Assembly (NCBI GenBank): GCA_902529645.1
Contig: CABZXO010000002.1
Coordinates: forward strand, 1 to 64,000
DNA length: 64,000 nucleotides
Direction of reading: 5' to 3'
DNA from: an uncultured Pelagibacteraceae bacterium
GTDB taxonomy: Bacteria; Pseudomonadota; Alphaproteobacteria; Pelagibacterales; Pelagibacteraceae
Part shown: positions 54,410-63,808 of the stretch, one piece after another
How the letters are laid out: every line of letters begins with the position of its first letter
Position numbering within the stretch: position 1 is the first letter of the stretch
The notes under the pieces: model-generated
What the model was told of the DNA's origin: nothing
The model's database searches: none
What the model saw: the letters and a program-made list of their open reading frames with translations, nothing else
Program-made: the position numbers and the translations under genes

Positions 54410-56628
54410 TAAATTGACCTCTCTGTAGATGTAACACTAAAAGCCTCTATAGTGTCGTTTTTTTGAAAATCCATATAATCTCTTAGGGTAATTCCGCATT
54501 CTTGCCCATCACTCACCTGCTTTACCTGATTCTTTTCCCTAAATATTGTTGAGACTTTTCCTGTAAATATAATTGTACCATCCCTAATAATTCTTACATC
54601 TGAGGTGCTGGTTATTTCACCCTCTGTTATTTTTGAACCAGCAACCTTACCGGCACCTGATACCTTAAATATTTCTAAAACTTGTGCTGTTCCAGTAATT
54701 TTCTCCTGGATATCAGGTGCTAGTAATCCTGACATTCTTTGCTTAATATAATCTAAAACTTCATAAATAATATTATACGAAGATATTTTTATTTTCTCAT
54801 TTTCTGATAATTTTTTAGCCTCTTTACTTGGCTTAACATTGAAAGCTATTAATACTGCATTTGATGCTTTAGCTAATGTAACGTCTGTCTCTGTAACCAT
54901 TCCAATATCCGCCAAAATTATTTTGGGTTTAACCTCATCATGTTTAATTTGACTGATTGCATTTTTAATTGCCTCTGATGATCCATGCACATCAGATTTA
55001 ATAATTAAATTTAATTCTTCTGTAGATTTATCTGAAAAAGCAGAGTCTTGAGTTGCAAAAGTTAGAGGATTTTTTCCATCCTTACTCTCTTGAGCTCTAT
55101 TTTCACTTAATGTCTTAGCTTCTTTTTCTGTATCAAGAACAATAAAATCATCTCCAGCTTTTGCTGCTCCATTTATTCCTAGAATTTCGACAGGGGTCGA
55201 AGGCGAGGCTTTGTCAATATTCTGACCTTTGTCATTAATAATCGCTCTTACTTTTCCCCATTTTAAACCACTTACAAAAAAATCGCCTCTTTTAAGTGTT
55301 CCAGAGATAACAATTATGTTGGCAACAGGACCTCTACCGACATCAATTTTTGATTCTAAAACTATACCAGTAGCTTTAGATTCATAATCTGTTTTAAGAT
55401 CTAAAATCTCAGCTTGTAATATAATTGATTCCACTAATTTATCTAAATTTTGTTTAGTTTTAGTTGAGATTTCAACCATTAAAGTATCGCCCGATAAATC
55501 TTCTGCTATTAACTCATGCTCTAATAATTGATTTTTTATTTTCTGTGGATCTGCCTCTGGTAGATCACATTTATTTATAGCTACAACTATTGGAACATTT
55601 GCAGCTTTGGCATGCTTGATAGACTCGACTGTTTGCGGTTTGACTCCATCATCAGCAGCGACAACTAAAACAACTACATCAGTCAATTTTGATCCCCTTG
55701 CTCTCATTTCTGTAAAAGCAGCATGACCTGGAGTATCAATAAAGGTTAACTTATTTTTTTGGCTCTCAATTTGATAAGCTCCAATATGCTGAGTTATTCC
55801 TCCAAATTCTCCTGAAACTACATTCGCACTTCTCAAAACATCTAGCACCGATGTTTTACCATGATCAACATGTCCCATAACTGTAACTATTGGAGGTCTA
55901 TTTTTTAAATTTTCTGTCCTAGAAGCTTTTATTTTTTGTATAATTTCTTCTGCTTTTTCTTCCCTAATAGGATTATGACCAAATTCTTTAACTAAATATT
56001 CTGCAGTATCAGCAGCTAATGTCTGATTAATAGTCACAGTAACACCCATACCAAATAAATGTTTAATTACATTACTAGATTGTTCTGCCATTCTGTTTGC
56101 AAGCTCTCTTACTGTTATTGCTTCTGGAATTTTCACATCTCTTTTTATTGGTTTTAAATTTTCTTGAGACTCATCTTTAGTTGCGTTTTTAATTTCCTTT
56201 TGTCTTGCTCTCTTCACAGATGCTAAACTTCTTTGTTTTGCATCAATCTCGTCACTCAATGCTCTAGATACTGTTAATTTTAATTCCCTCTTTTTTGCTC
56301 CAGCCTTTAACGTCTTTCTATCTTTGCTTTCACTATCACCCTTAAGTCTTTTAGTGGCTCTTTGTTCTGCTAATTTTCTCTTCTCAAAATCATTAATTAT
56401 AGGGGGAGACTTTGAATTAAACGGAGGTTTTAAAGAGTTGCCTCTATTGGTTGTTGATGTTGATCTTGGCTTAATTAAAGAAGATCTAAAGGATCCGCCT
56501 CTATTGGAAAATTTTCCTGTTTGTTTTTCAATTACTACAGAATTTTTACCTTGCGTTTTAGCAATCTCAATATTCTTAATCGATTTTTTGGCTGAGCCTG
56601 AAATTGTTAGTTTTGTTTTTTTCTCCAT
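54409..56628 (-). CDS. infB: Translation initiation factor IF-2
   Basis: A 739-residue GTPase that brings initiator tRNA to the ribosome. The N-terminal ~150 residues are short, basic and low-complexity. An IF2-N domain follows (AITVRELANRMAEQSSNVIKHLFGMG). The G domain has GHVDHGKTS, DTPGHAAF and NKCDLP. Domains II-IV end with GQECGITLRDYMDFQKNDTIEAF. The compact N-terminus fits genome streamlining. It lies 10 nt after nusA. Confidence 0.97.
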   Translation of the reverse strand: MEKKTKLTISGSAKKSIKNIEIAKTQGKNSVVIEKQTGKFSNRGGSFRSSLIKPRSTSTTNRGNSLKPPFNSKSPPIINDFEKRKLAEQRATKRLKGDSESKDRKTLKAGAKKRELKLTVSRALSDEIDAKQRSLASVKRARQKEIKNATKDESQENLKPIKRDVKIPEAITVRELANRMAEQSSNVIKHLFGMGVTVTINQTLAADTAEYLVKEFGHNPIREEKAEEIIQKIKASRTENLKNRPPIVTVMGHVDHGKTSVLDVLRSANVVSGEFGGITQHIGAYQIESQKNKLTFIDTPGHAAFTEMRARGSKLTDVVVLVVAADDGVKPQTVESIKHAKAANVPIVVAINKCDLPEADPQKIKNQLLEHELIAEDLSGDTLMVEISTKTKQNLDKLVESIILQAEILDLKTDYESKATGIVLESKIDVGRGPVANIIVISGTLKRGDFFVSGLKWGKVRAIINDKGQNIDKASPSTPVEILGINGAAKAGDDFIVLDTEKEAKTLSENRAQESKDGKNPLTFATQDSAFSDKSTEELNLIIKSDVHGSSEAIKNAISQIKHDEVKPKIILADIGMVTETDVTLAKASNAVLIAFNVKPSKEAKKLSENEKIKISSYNIIYEVLDYIKQRMSGLLAPDIQEKITGTAQVLEIFKVSGAGKVAGSKITEGEITSTSDVRIIRDGTIIFTGKVSTIFREKNQVKQVSDGQECGITLRDYMDFQKNDTIEAFSVTSTERSI

Positions 56629-56638
56629 AACTCATCAC

Positions 56639-58192
56639 TCAATCTTTATATACAATATTTCTCGCAGACATAATTAACTCATCTGCTTCATCTTTAGATA
56701 AAGCAAAATCCTCTAGATATCCTTGGATTTTAACTCTATCGCCTTTCACTATATCATAACCACCTGTTAATTCATCAGATGCTAGGTCTGCAAAATCTTC
56801 TAAAGTTAGAATTTTTTGTTCACCAAGTGTAACTAACATTCCTGGTGTTAAACCTTTTAAATTAATCAAATTATCTTCAAGACCTAGTTCTTTAATCCTT
56901 TGAGAGATATCTTCTTGATCCTTTTCATAAAACTCTTTAGCTCTTTCTATTAAAGCTTTTGCTGTATCTTCTTCTATTCCCTCAATTTTCATCAAATTTT
57001 CAACTGTACTATCTTTTATATCATCAATGTTTGAGAAACCTTCAGCAACAAGCAATTGACCTAACGTTTCGTCTAATTCCAAATTTTTAACAAAGTTTTC
57101 TGTTTTTTCCTTAAATTCTAATTGTCTTCTCTCTGAATCCTCTGCATCAGTCATTATATTAATTTCGTAATTTAATAATTTAGTTGCAAGTCTTACGTTT
57201 TGACCTCTTCTTCCAATTGCTTTACTTAAGTTTTCCTCTGTAAGAATTACATCAAGTTTTTTTCTTTCACTATCAACGTTAACTCTTTGTACTTCAGCAG
57301 GGGATAAAGCATTAGAAACTAATATCGCAGGATCTTCTGACCAATTAACTATATCAATTTTTTCTCCTTGAAGTTCATTTACAACTGCCTGAACTCTTGA
57401 TCCTCTCATACCCACGCAAGCACCAACTGGATCTAAAGACGTATCAACCGCTTTAACACATATTTTAGCTCTACTCCCTGGATCTCTTGAAGATGATTTA
57501 ATTTCTATCAATCCGTCATAAATTTCTGGAACCTCTTGAACAAAAAGCTTTTCCATGAATTTAGGATGAGCTCTAGATAGAAATATTTGTTGTCCTCTTG
57601 GTTCTCTTCTAACATCATAACAATAAGCCTTAATACGATCACCTGCTTTAATATTTTCACGAGGGATCAATTCATTTTTTTGAATAATTGCTTCAGTTCT
57701 TCCTAAATCAACAATAACGTTCCCAAATTCCAACCTTTTAACAATACCACTTAAAATTGAGTCTTTTTTATCAATAAAATCATTGAATTGTCTCTCTCTC
57801 TCTGCTTCTCTTACATTAAAACTAATTACTTGCTTTGCTGTTTGTGCAGCTATACGTCCAAAATCAAAAGAGGGAAGTGGTTGTAACACTTCATCGCCAA
57901 TAGACTTGTCTTTATTTGTCTCATTTAAATTAATTGCATCTTCTAGTTTTATTTCTGTATTTGTGTTTTCAGGGTTTTCTGTAATTACTAATTTTCTAAA
58001 TAGCTCAATGTCTCCATTATCTCTGTTTATAGAAACTTTAATTTCGTTTTCCTGACCAAATTTTGATTTCGCAGCTTTAGCAATCCCAGTTTCCATGGAG
58101 GTTATAATTAATTCTTTATCAATAGATTTCTCCAAAGCTACAGCTTCAGCAATTCTAAGTAATTCAAGTTTATCAGCTCTTTTATTCAACAT
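56639..58192 (-). CDS. nusA: Transcription termination/antitermination factor NusA
   Basis: A 517-residue RNA polymerase-binding factor. It has an N-terminal polymerase-contact domain, an S1 domain (about 125-195), then two KH domains (DPVGACVGMRGSRVQAVVNELQGEKIDIV; AIGRRGQNVRLATKLLNYEI) and a C-terminal repeat region with helix-hairpin-helix features (VENLMKIEGIEEDTAKALI). The open frame runs 13 codons further up through a hairpin, but MLNKRADKLELLRIAEAVA is the normal NusA start, so I use 58192. The leader contains a promoter and a terminator-like hairpin. Confidence 0.95.
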   Translation of the reverse strand: MLNKRADKLELLRIAEAVALEKSIDKELIITSMETGIAKAAKSKFGQENEIKVSINRDNGDIELFRKLVITENPENTNTEIKLEDAINLNETNKDKSIGDEVLQPLPSFDFGRIAAQTAKQVISFNVREAERERQFNDFIDKKDSILSGIVKRLEFGNVIVDLGRTEAIIQKNELIPRENIKAGDRIKAYCYDVRREPRGQQIFLSRAHPKFMEKLFVQEVPEIYDGLIEIKSSSRDPGSRAKICVKAVDTSLDPVGACVGMRGSRVQAVVNELQGEKIDIVNWSEDPAILVSNALSPAEVQRVNVDSERKKLDVILTEENLSKAIGRRGQNVRLATKLLNYEINIMTDAEDSERRQLEFKEKTENFVKNLELDETLGQLLVAEGFSNIDDIKDSTVENLMKIEGIEEDTAKALIERAKEFYEKDQEDISQRIKELGLEDNLINLKGLTPGMLVTLGEQKILTLEDFADLASDELTGGYDIVKGDRVKIQGYLEDFALSKDEADELIMSARNIVYKD

Positions 58193-58207
58193 AACTTTAA
58201 TTGTTCC

Positions 58208-58234
58208 AAAAAAAAATGGGCTAAAGCCCATTTT
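58208..58234 (-). terminator. Terminator-like hairpin in the nusA leader
   Basis: Minus strand: AAAATGGGCT, two T, AGCCCATTTT, then five more T, giving a 10-bp stem and a nine-T run. It ends 15 nt before the nusA ATG. It can end metK transcripts. Because a promoter lies between it and metK, it may also attenuate nusA itself. Confidence 0.75.
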
Positions 58235-58257
58235 GTAAAGTTCAATAATGTAAGGGC

Positions 58258-58285
58258 AATATAGTAAAGTTTTTTTTTAATTCAA
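58258..58285 (-). promoter_or_regulatory. Candidate nusA promoter
   Basis: Minus strand -35 TTGAAT (58280-58285), a 16-nt spacer and -10 TATATT (58258-58263), just beyond the metK stop. The predicted transcript starts near 58251 and carries the hairpin in a leader of about 60 nt. Confidence 0.5.
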
Positions 58286-58291
58286 CAGAAA

Positions 58292-59461
58292 CTATTTGGA
58301 AAAAACATTAGTTTTATCAGTTTTTTCCCATGAAAATGAACCATTTTCCTCAGGTGATCTACCAAAATGACCATAAGCAGATGTTTTTTCGTAAATAGGT
58401 TTATTTAAGTTCAACATTTCTCTTATGCCTCTTGGGCTTAAATCAAAATTTTCCTTAATTTTTTCCACTACAAAATTATTTTTGTCTAAATCATTATCAA
58501 ATAGATCTACATATATAGACAAAGGTTTTGACACTCCTATTGCATAAGCTAATTGAATTAAACATTTTTCTGCTATTTTTGAACATACAACATTCTTAGC
58601 AATATATCTTGCTGCATAAGCTGCTGATCTATCTACTTTAGTTGGATCTTTTCCCGAAAAAGCTCCACCACCATGAGGTGCAGCTCCACCATATGTATCG
58701 ACGATGATTTTTCTACCTGTAAGACCACAATCTCCATCGGGACCACCAATTACAAAATTTCCTGTTGGATTTACATAAAATTCTTTTTCATCAAAACCCT
58801 GAAGAAAATTTTCTGGAATAGACTTTAACATGTAAGGTCTTAACAAATCTCTAACTTGAGCTTGGTTAACATCAGAAGAATGTTGTGAGGATATAACTAC
58901 CGATTTAACTTTTGAAGGTTTTCCGTTAACATACTCAAAAGTTACTTGACTTTTTGAGTCTGGTTCAATGTTTTTTAGTTTTCCAGATTTTCTATCCTCA
59001 GCCATTAATCTCAAAATTTTGTGAGAATAATGAATCGGTGCTGGCATTAAAACATCTGTTTCATTACATGCATAACCAAACATAATACCTTGATCTCCTG
59101 CTCCTTCATCTTTGTTCCCTGATGAATCTACGCCTATTGCAATATCAGCTGATTGGGAATGTAGATGACTTTCAATTTTTGTAGCTTCTTTCCAAGTAAA
59201 TCCTTCTTGGTCATAACCAATATCTTTAATACAATTTCTTACTTTTTCAATTAATTCATCTTTTTTAATTTCTGGTCCTCTTACTTCACCAGCTAAAACA
59301 ACTTTATTCGTTGTAGTTAATGTTTCACAAGCAACTCTTGAATATGGATCTCCAGAAATAAAACTGTCAACAACCATATCTGAAATTCTATCAGACACTT
59401 TATCTGGATGACCTTCAGAGACTGACTCACTTGTGAAAAGATAATTTTTTAAATTACTCAT
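58292..59461 (-). CDS. metK: S-adenosylmethionine synthetase
   Basis: A 389-residue enzyme that makes SAM from methionine and ATP. It has [20 protein letters not shown] (about 9-28), [40 protein letters not shown] and the C-terminal [13 protein letters not shown], all diagnostic. No SAM riboswitch is visible upstream, since the start lies inside the lnt gene (8-nt overlap). Methylation and polyamine partners are elsewhere. Confidence 0.97.
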   Translation of the reverse strand: MSNLKNYLFTSESVSEGHPDKVSDRISDMVVDSFISGDPYSRVACETLTTTNKVVLAGEVRGPEIKKDELIEKVRNCIKDIGYDQEGFTWKEATKIESHLHSQSADIAIGVDSSGNKDEGAGDQGIMFGYACNETDVLMPAPIHYSHKILRLMAEDRKSGKLKNIEPDSKSQVTFEYVNGKPSKVKSVVISSQHSSDVNQAQVRDLLRPYMLKSIPENFLQGFDEKEFYVNPTGNFVIGGPDGDCGLTGRKIIVDTYGGAAPHGGGAFSGKDPTKVDRSAAYAARYIAKNVVCSKIAEKCLIQLAYAIGVSKPLSIYVDLFDNDLDKNNFVVEKIKENFDLSPRGIREMLNLNKPIYEKTSAYGHFGRSPEENGSFSWEKTDKTNVFSK

Positions 59462-60998
59462 TTTTAAGTTTCTTAAATGAAAATATTAAAAAAATATACA
59501 ACAAAATTATAAATCCAAAAATTTTATTTCCAAACTTTGCAAATAGAGTCGTTTCTATTTTCCTTGATTCACTTAAGTCTATATAACCAGAATTATTTAA
59601 ATCAACTTTTTGTTCAATAACTCCCATTGGGTTAATAATTGCTGTTGATCCATTATTTGCAGATCTTAAGACATATTTTCCACTCTCTATAGCTCTAAAA
59701 ATACTATGAGCAAAATGTTGCTCTGGACCAATTGATTTACCAAACCAACCGTCTTCAGAAATATTTAAAATATAATCAAAGTTACTGTTCGTAAAAATTT
59801 TACCTGAATAAATTATCTCATAACAAATAAGGGGCAATAATTTTATTGATAATTTATTATACTTAAGATCAATTATGCTCCTTTCTTCACCTTTTGAATA
59901 TGATTGATAGTCATTAGTAATTGTTTTTAGACCGATACTTTTAAATAAGTTTTCAAAAGGTAAAAATTCACCAAAAGGAACTAGATTAATTTTGTTATAT
60001 GAATTTATTACATTAAGGTCATAGTCAAAAATAGATAATGAATTAAAATATTTAATAGTTTTATTTTTATCTTCTTTACTATTAATTCCAATTGCTAATA
60101 AATGATTTTCGTTGAATTTATTTTCAAATAACCATTTGTATTCTTTTAGTTGGTCTTGCGAAATACCTGGAATAATACCTTCTGGCCAAATAAAAATTAT
60201 TTTTTCATTTTTTTTAGGAGCGCTGATTTCAATTAGCTCTTCTATTGCAGTTATTGGATCAATATTATTATAAAATCTATCTATGCCTATATTTGAACTT
60301 AAAATTCTTATTTTATAATCAAGTTTTTTTACCGGTTGATTATTAAATTTTTCTAAATTTTGCGAACCAAGTATATAAAATGATATTGTTGTTATAAGAA
60401 ATGCAACACAAATACTAATATCTTTTTTATTCTCTCTTAAAATAAATATTGATGGGCTTGTAAATAATGAAATACAGAAAAGATTAAAGCTGTATGTGCC
60501 TACGACTGATGTAATGTTTAAAATTTCGATTTGATTAGAGAAACTATAAGCAATTAAATTCCAAGGGAAACCTGTGAGTATTGATCCTCTTACAAATTCT
60601 ACTATTCCAAATATTAAAGAGAAAAGAAAAAATGAGCTTAAATTATTTTTTGGATTTAACACCACAAATAAATAAGCAACTAAAGCATAAAATAAGGCTA
60701 AGAAACCAGGTATTAATATTATTGTAAAAGGTATTAAAAACTTTAAATTTTGATCGAAAGTTAATGATATTGAAATCCAATATAAATTACTTACAAAATA
60801 ACCAAACCCAAATAACCAACCATAGAGAAAAAATATTCTTTTATTTTTATAAAACTCAATTTTTTTTATTAAAAATATATAGAATAAACTAAAAGTTAAA
60901 AAATTTATTACAACATAATTAAATGGTGTCAAACTTAAGGAAGTAAGGGCTCCTAATAAAATTAAATAAATTACTTCAGTATAAATTTTATTTTTCAA
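59454..60998 (-). CDS. lnt: Apolipoprotein N-acyltransferase
   Basis: A 514-residue inner-membrane enzyme that adds the third acyl chain to lipoproteins. The N-terminal ~210 residues carry about seven membrane helices. The nitrilase-like periplasmic domain has Glu in [11 protein letters not shown], Lys in [15 protein letters not shown] and Cys in [12 protein letters not shown], the catalytic triad. A final helix anchors the C-terminus. It lies 1 nt after ybeY. Confidence 0.94.
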   Translation of the reverse strand: MKNKIYTEVIYLILLGALTSLSLTPFNYVVINFLTFSLFYIFLIKKIEFYKNKRIFFLYGWLFGFGYFVSNLYWISISLTFDQNLKFLIPFTIILIPGFLALFYALVAYLFVVLNPKNNLSSFFLFSLIFGIVEFVRGSILTGFPWNLIAYSFSNQIEILNITSVVGTYSFNLFCISLFTSPSIFILRENKKDISICVAFLITTISFYILGSQNLEKFNNQPVKKLDYKIRILSSNIGIDRFYNNIDPITAIEELIEISAPKKNEKIIFIWPEGIIPGISQDQLKEYKWLFENKFNENHLLAIGINSKEDKNKTIKYFNSLSIFDYDLNVINSYNKINLVPFGEFLPFENLFKSIGLKTITNDYQSYSKGEERSIIDLKYNKLSIKLLPLICYEIIYSGKIFTNSNFDYILNISEDGWFGKSIGPEQHFAHSIFRAIESGKYVLRSANNGSTAIINPMGVIEQKVDLNNSGYIDLSESRKIETTLFAKFGNKIFGFIILLYIFLIFSFKKLKNE

Positions 60999-60999
60999 T

Positions 61000-61461
61000 T
61001 TAAATTATTTTTGATTGTACAGATTTAAATATTATTTTTTCCTCTTTTAACATTTTGAAATAATCTTTATTTTTTTTATGATCAAAACCTAAAAGATGAA
61101 GAAAACCATGTATGAATATTTTAGTTACTTTTTTTTTAAAAGATTTTAAATCTTGCGATCTTGGTTTGTCTAAATGATTATAACTGATAATAACATCTCC
61201 AAGATAAGTATTTTTAGAAATTTTTATTTTTTTATCTAATGGAAAAGATAAAATATCGGTAGATTTATTTTTTTTTCTAAAAACCTTATTTAATTTTTTA
61301 ATATTCTTATTATTTGAAAGTAATAGTGTAAAGGTTACTTTTTTATTCAAAAATTTATATTTTTTAGGAAAAGCTTTGCATATTTTTTTAAAAAAAATGT
61401 CCTTATTTTTGATCCTTTTTGACCAGGCCTTCTCCTCAGAGAAGACATTAATACTAATCAT
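61000..61461 (-). CDS. ybeY: Endoribonuclease YbeY
   Basis: A 153-residue metal-dependent RNase acting in 16S rRNA processing and ribosome quality control. The zinc motif H-X3-H-X5-H is complete in HGFLHLLGFDHKKNKD (about 115-130), and KSTDILSFPLD is the other conserved block. It overlaps phoH by 8 nt, the usual partner. Confidence 0.95.
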   Translation of the reverse strand: MISINVFSEEKAWSKRIKNKDIFFKKICKAFPKKYKFLNKKVTFTLLLSNNKNIKKLNKVFRKKNKSTDILSFPLDKKIKISKNTYLGDVIISYNHLDKPRSQDLKSFKKKVTKIFIHGFLHLLGFDHKKNKDYFKMLKEEKIIFKSVQSKII

Positions 61462-62449
61462 TCTTTGAGTATGCTTTAACTATTTTTGAAACAAGTGGAT
61501 GTCTAACGACATCTGAGTGATCAAAATCAACTATAGATATTTCCTTTAAATGTCCAAGTAACTCTTTTGATCTGACCAACCCTGACATACTTTTATTTGG
61601 TAAATCAATTTGTGAAGGATCTCCGTTAACTACTATTTTTGAATTTTCTCCAATACGTGTTAAAAACATTTTAATCTGGGTATCTGTAGCATTTTGTGCT
61701 TCATCTAAAATTGCAAAGGAATTTTTAAGAGTTCTACCTCTCATAAAAGCTAAAGGTGCAATCTCAATATCTCCAATCTCAATCATTCTCTGTATTTTTT
61801 CAAAGTCAAAGAGATCATATAAAGAGTCATACAAAGGTCTAAGATAAGGATCTACTTTTTCTTTCATATCTCCAGGTAAAAAACCCAAACGTTCACCTGC
61901 TTCTACAGCCGGTCTTGAAAGAATTATTCTCTCAATCTTTTTTTCTAGGAGCATCGTCAACCCTACTGCTACTGCTAAAAAAGTTTTTCCAGTCCCTGCT
62001 GGTCCTGCAGAAATTATAATATCACTCTCTCTTAAAGCTCTAACATAACTTTTTTGTTTTTCAGATCTAGGAATTATAGATTTTTTGGGAGTTTTAATAA
62101 TGTCTGTAACGTTATTATTTTTTACTTTTTCGTTGATCATAAAGTTATCAACCGATGAAAGTACATCTTTGTTCTCTATGCTTCCATTATTAATAAACTG
62201 ATTAGCCAAAAACTGAATAGCATTTTTAATTGTTTCATTCTTTTCAGGTGTTGATTTAATTAAAATTGAATTTCCCCTTGAATATAAGCTACAATTTGTA
62301 ATTTTTTCCAATTCTTGTAAATTCTTATTAAATTCTCCGACAACACCCATTAACAAGTTATTGTCATGAAATATAACACTTAAAGAATTGTTATCTGAAT
62401 AAACAAATTTTAAAGACTGATCGATATTTTTTTTTGTTATTCCACTCAA
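61454..62449 (-). CDS. phoH: PhoH-like ATPase (YbeZ)
   Basis: A 331-residue protein with an N-terminal KH-like region (FHDNNLLMGVVGEFNKNLQELE) and a PhoH ATPase domain: Walker A in ISAGPAGTGKTFLAVAVG (about 150-167), RPAVEAGERLGFLPGDMKEKVDPYLRPLYD, and Walker B in FAILDEAQNATDTQIKMFLTRIG. It forms a conserved pair with YbeY in RNA metabolism. It starts 3 nt after miaB. Confidence 0.94.
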   Translation of the reverse strand: MSGITKKNIDQSLKFVYSDNNSLSVIFHDNNLLMGVVGEFNKNLQELEKITNCSLYSRGNSILIKSTPEKNETIKNAIQFLANQFINNGSIENKDVLSSVDNFMINEKVKNNNVTDIIKTPKKSIIPRSEKQKSYVRALRESDIIISAGPAGTGKTFLAVAVGLTMLLEKKIERIILSRPAVEAGERLGFLPGDMKEKVDPYLRPLYDSLYDLFDFEKIQRMIEIGDIEIAPLAFMRGRTLKNSFAILDEAQNATDTQIKMFLTRIGENSKIVVNGDPSQIDLPNKSMSGLVRSKELLGHLKEISIVDFDHSDVVRHPLVSKIVKAYSKND

Positions 62450-62452
62450 TTT

Positions 62453-63808
62453 CTATGCAACCTTCTTGTCTGAATTAACTATAATTTCTCCAAATAAAGT
62501 ATTTCTGTTACTGTCCTTAATTTTTACTTGCACTATTCTACCAACATCTTTCTTTTTACCATTAAAAATTACAGATGTCATATACTCAGATCTACCAAAA
62601 GCTTTGCTTTTATCGTCGGTTAAATTTTCGACCAAAACATCAATAACTTTACCATTCAATGATTTGTTCATTTGAGTTTGATTTTCGAATAAAATAGTTT
62701 GAATTTTTTCTAATCTTTCAACAGAAATTTTTTTTTCAATTAAGTCTAAATTTTCAGCTACTGTTCCAGGTCTTGGACTAAATATAAATGAATAAGAGTT
62801 AATAAATTTAACTCTTTCAATTAACCTAATAGTGTCCTTAAAATCCTGATCTTCTTCACCAGGATAACCGATTATAAAATCACTTGAAAATTTTATGTTT
62901 GAGTTAATTTCTTTTAATTTATCGAAAGTGCTTAAATATTCCTCAATAGTATGTTTTCTATTCATCAACTTTAAAATTTTATTAGATCCACTTTGAACAG
63001 GTAAATGCACAAGTGGCATTAACTTTTCAGAAGTTTTATATACTTCAATTAAATCCTCGGTCATATCTTTTGGGTGAGATGTTGTATATCTAACTCTCTT
63101 AATTTCAGACAATTTTTCAATATTTAAAATCAAATCTGATAATCTATATCCTTGATTATCATAAGCGTTCACATTTTGACCAAGTAAAACTATTTCTCTT
63201 GCACCATTATCAGCTAAATATTTTGCTTCATCCAAAACTTGTTTAAATGGTCGAGAATATTCTGGTCCACGTGTGTATGGAACTACGCAAAAATGACAAA
63301 ACTTATCGCATCCTTCCTGAATAGTTAAGAAGGATGAAACTTTTCCAGCTTCATTTTTTAATTTACTCAAATATTTAAATTTAGAAACTGCATCAAATTC
63401 AGTTTCTTCAATCTTTTTCTTTTTTTTAGTATAACTTAAAATTGTATCATTAATTTTATGGTAAGCTTGAGGACCAATAACTAAATCTATGTAAGGTTCT
63501 CTTTTAAGCATCTCTTGATTTTCTGCTTGAGCAACACAGCCCGCAATAATTACTAATGGTTTTTTTTTAGATCTAAAAATTTTTTTTACTCTACCTATTT
63601 CTGAGTAGACTTTTTCTTTTGCTTTATCTCTGATGTGACATGTATTTAAAAGATAACAATTTGCTTCCTCATATTTTTCTGTCTTTTCATAACCAATTTT
63701 TTTTACTAAATCGTATATTCTATTTGAGTCATACTCATTCATTTGACATCCAAATGTTTTAATAATTATTTTATTTGTTTTTTTTAATTTATCTAAGTCT
63801 TGCTGCAT
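62453..63808 (-). CDS. miaB: tRNA-2-methylthio-N6-dimethylallyladenosine synthase
   Basis: A radical-SAM methylthiotransferase that modifies A37 of tRNAs reading UNN codons. The N-terminal cluster cysteines are in KTFGCQMNEYDS, NTCHIRDKA and IAGCVAQAE. The radical-SAM CxxxCxxC is GCDKFCHFCVVPYTRG. A TRAM domain ends the protein. The frame also has ATGs at 63814 and 63826. All overlap the preceding oxygenase gene; I use the innermost (451 residues). Confidence 0.94.
   Translation of the reverse strand: MQQDLDKLKKTNKIIIKTFGCQMNEYDSNRIYDLVKKIGYEKTEKYEEANCYLLNTCHIRDKAKEKVYSEIGRVKKIFRSKKKPLVIIAGCVAQAENQEMLKREPYIDLVIGPQAYHKINDTILSYTKKKKKIEETEFDAVSKFKYLSKLKNEAGKVSSFLTIQEGCDKFCHFCVVPYTRGPEYSRPFKQVLDEAKYLADNGAREIVLLGQNVNAYDNQGYRLSDLILNIEKLSEIKRVRYTTSHPKDMTEDLIEVYKTSEKLMPLVHLPVQSGSNKILKLMNRKHTIEEYLSTFDKLKEINSNIKFSSDFIIGYPGEEDQDFKDTIRLIERVKFINSYSFIFSPRPGTVAENLDLIEKKISVERLEKIQTILFENQTQMNKSLNGKVIDVLVENLTDDKSKAFGRSEYMTSVIFNGKKKDVGRIVQVKIKDSNRNTLFGEIIVNSDKKVA

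Noticed and set aside
58193..58231. Upstream extension of nusA (13 codons)
   Set aside because: It would translate through the terminator hairpin and is not NusA-like. The conserved start is at 58192.
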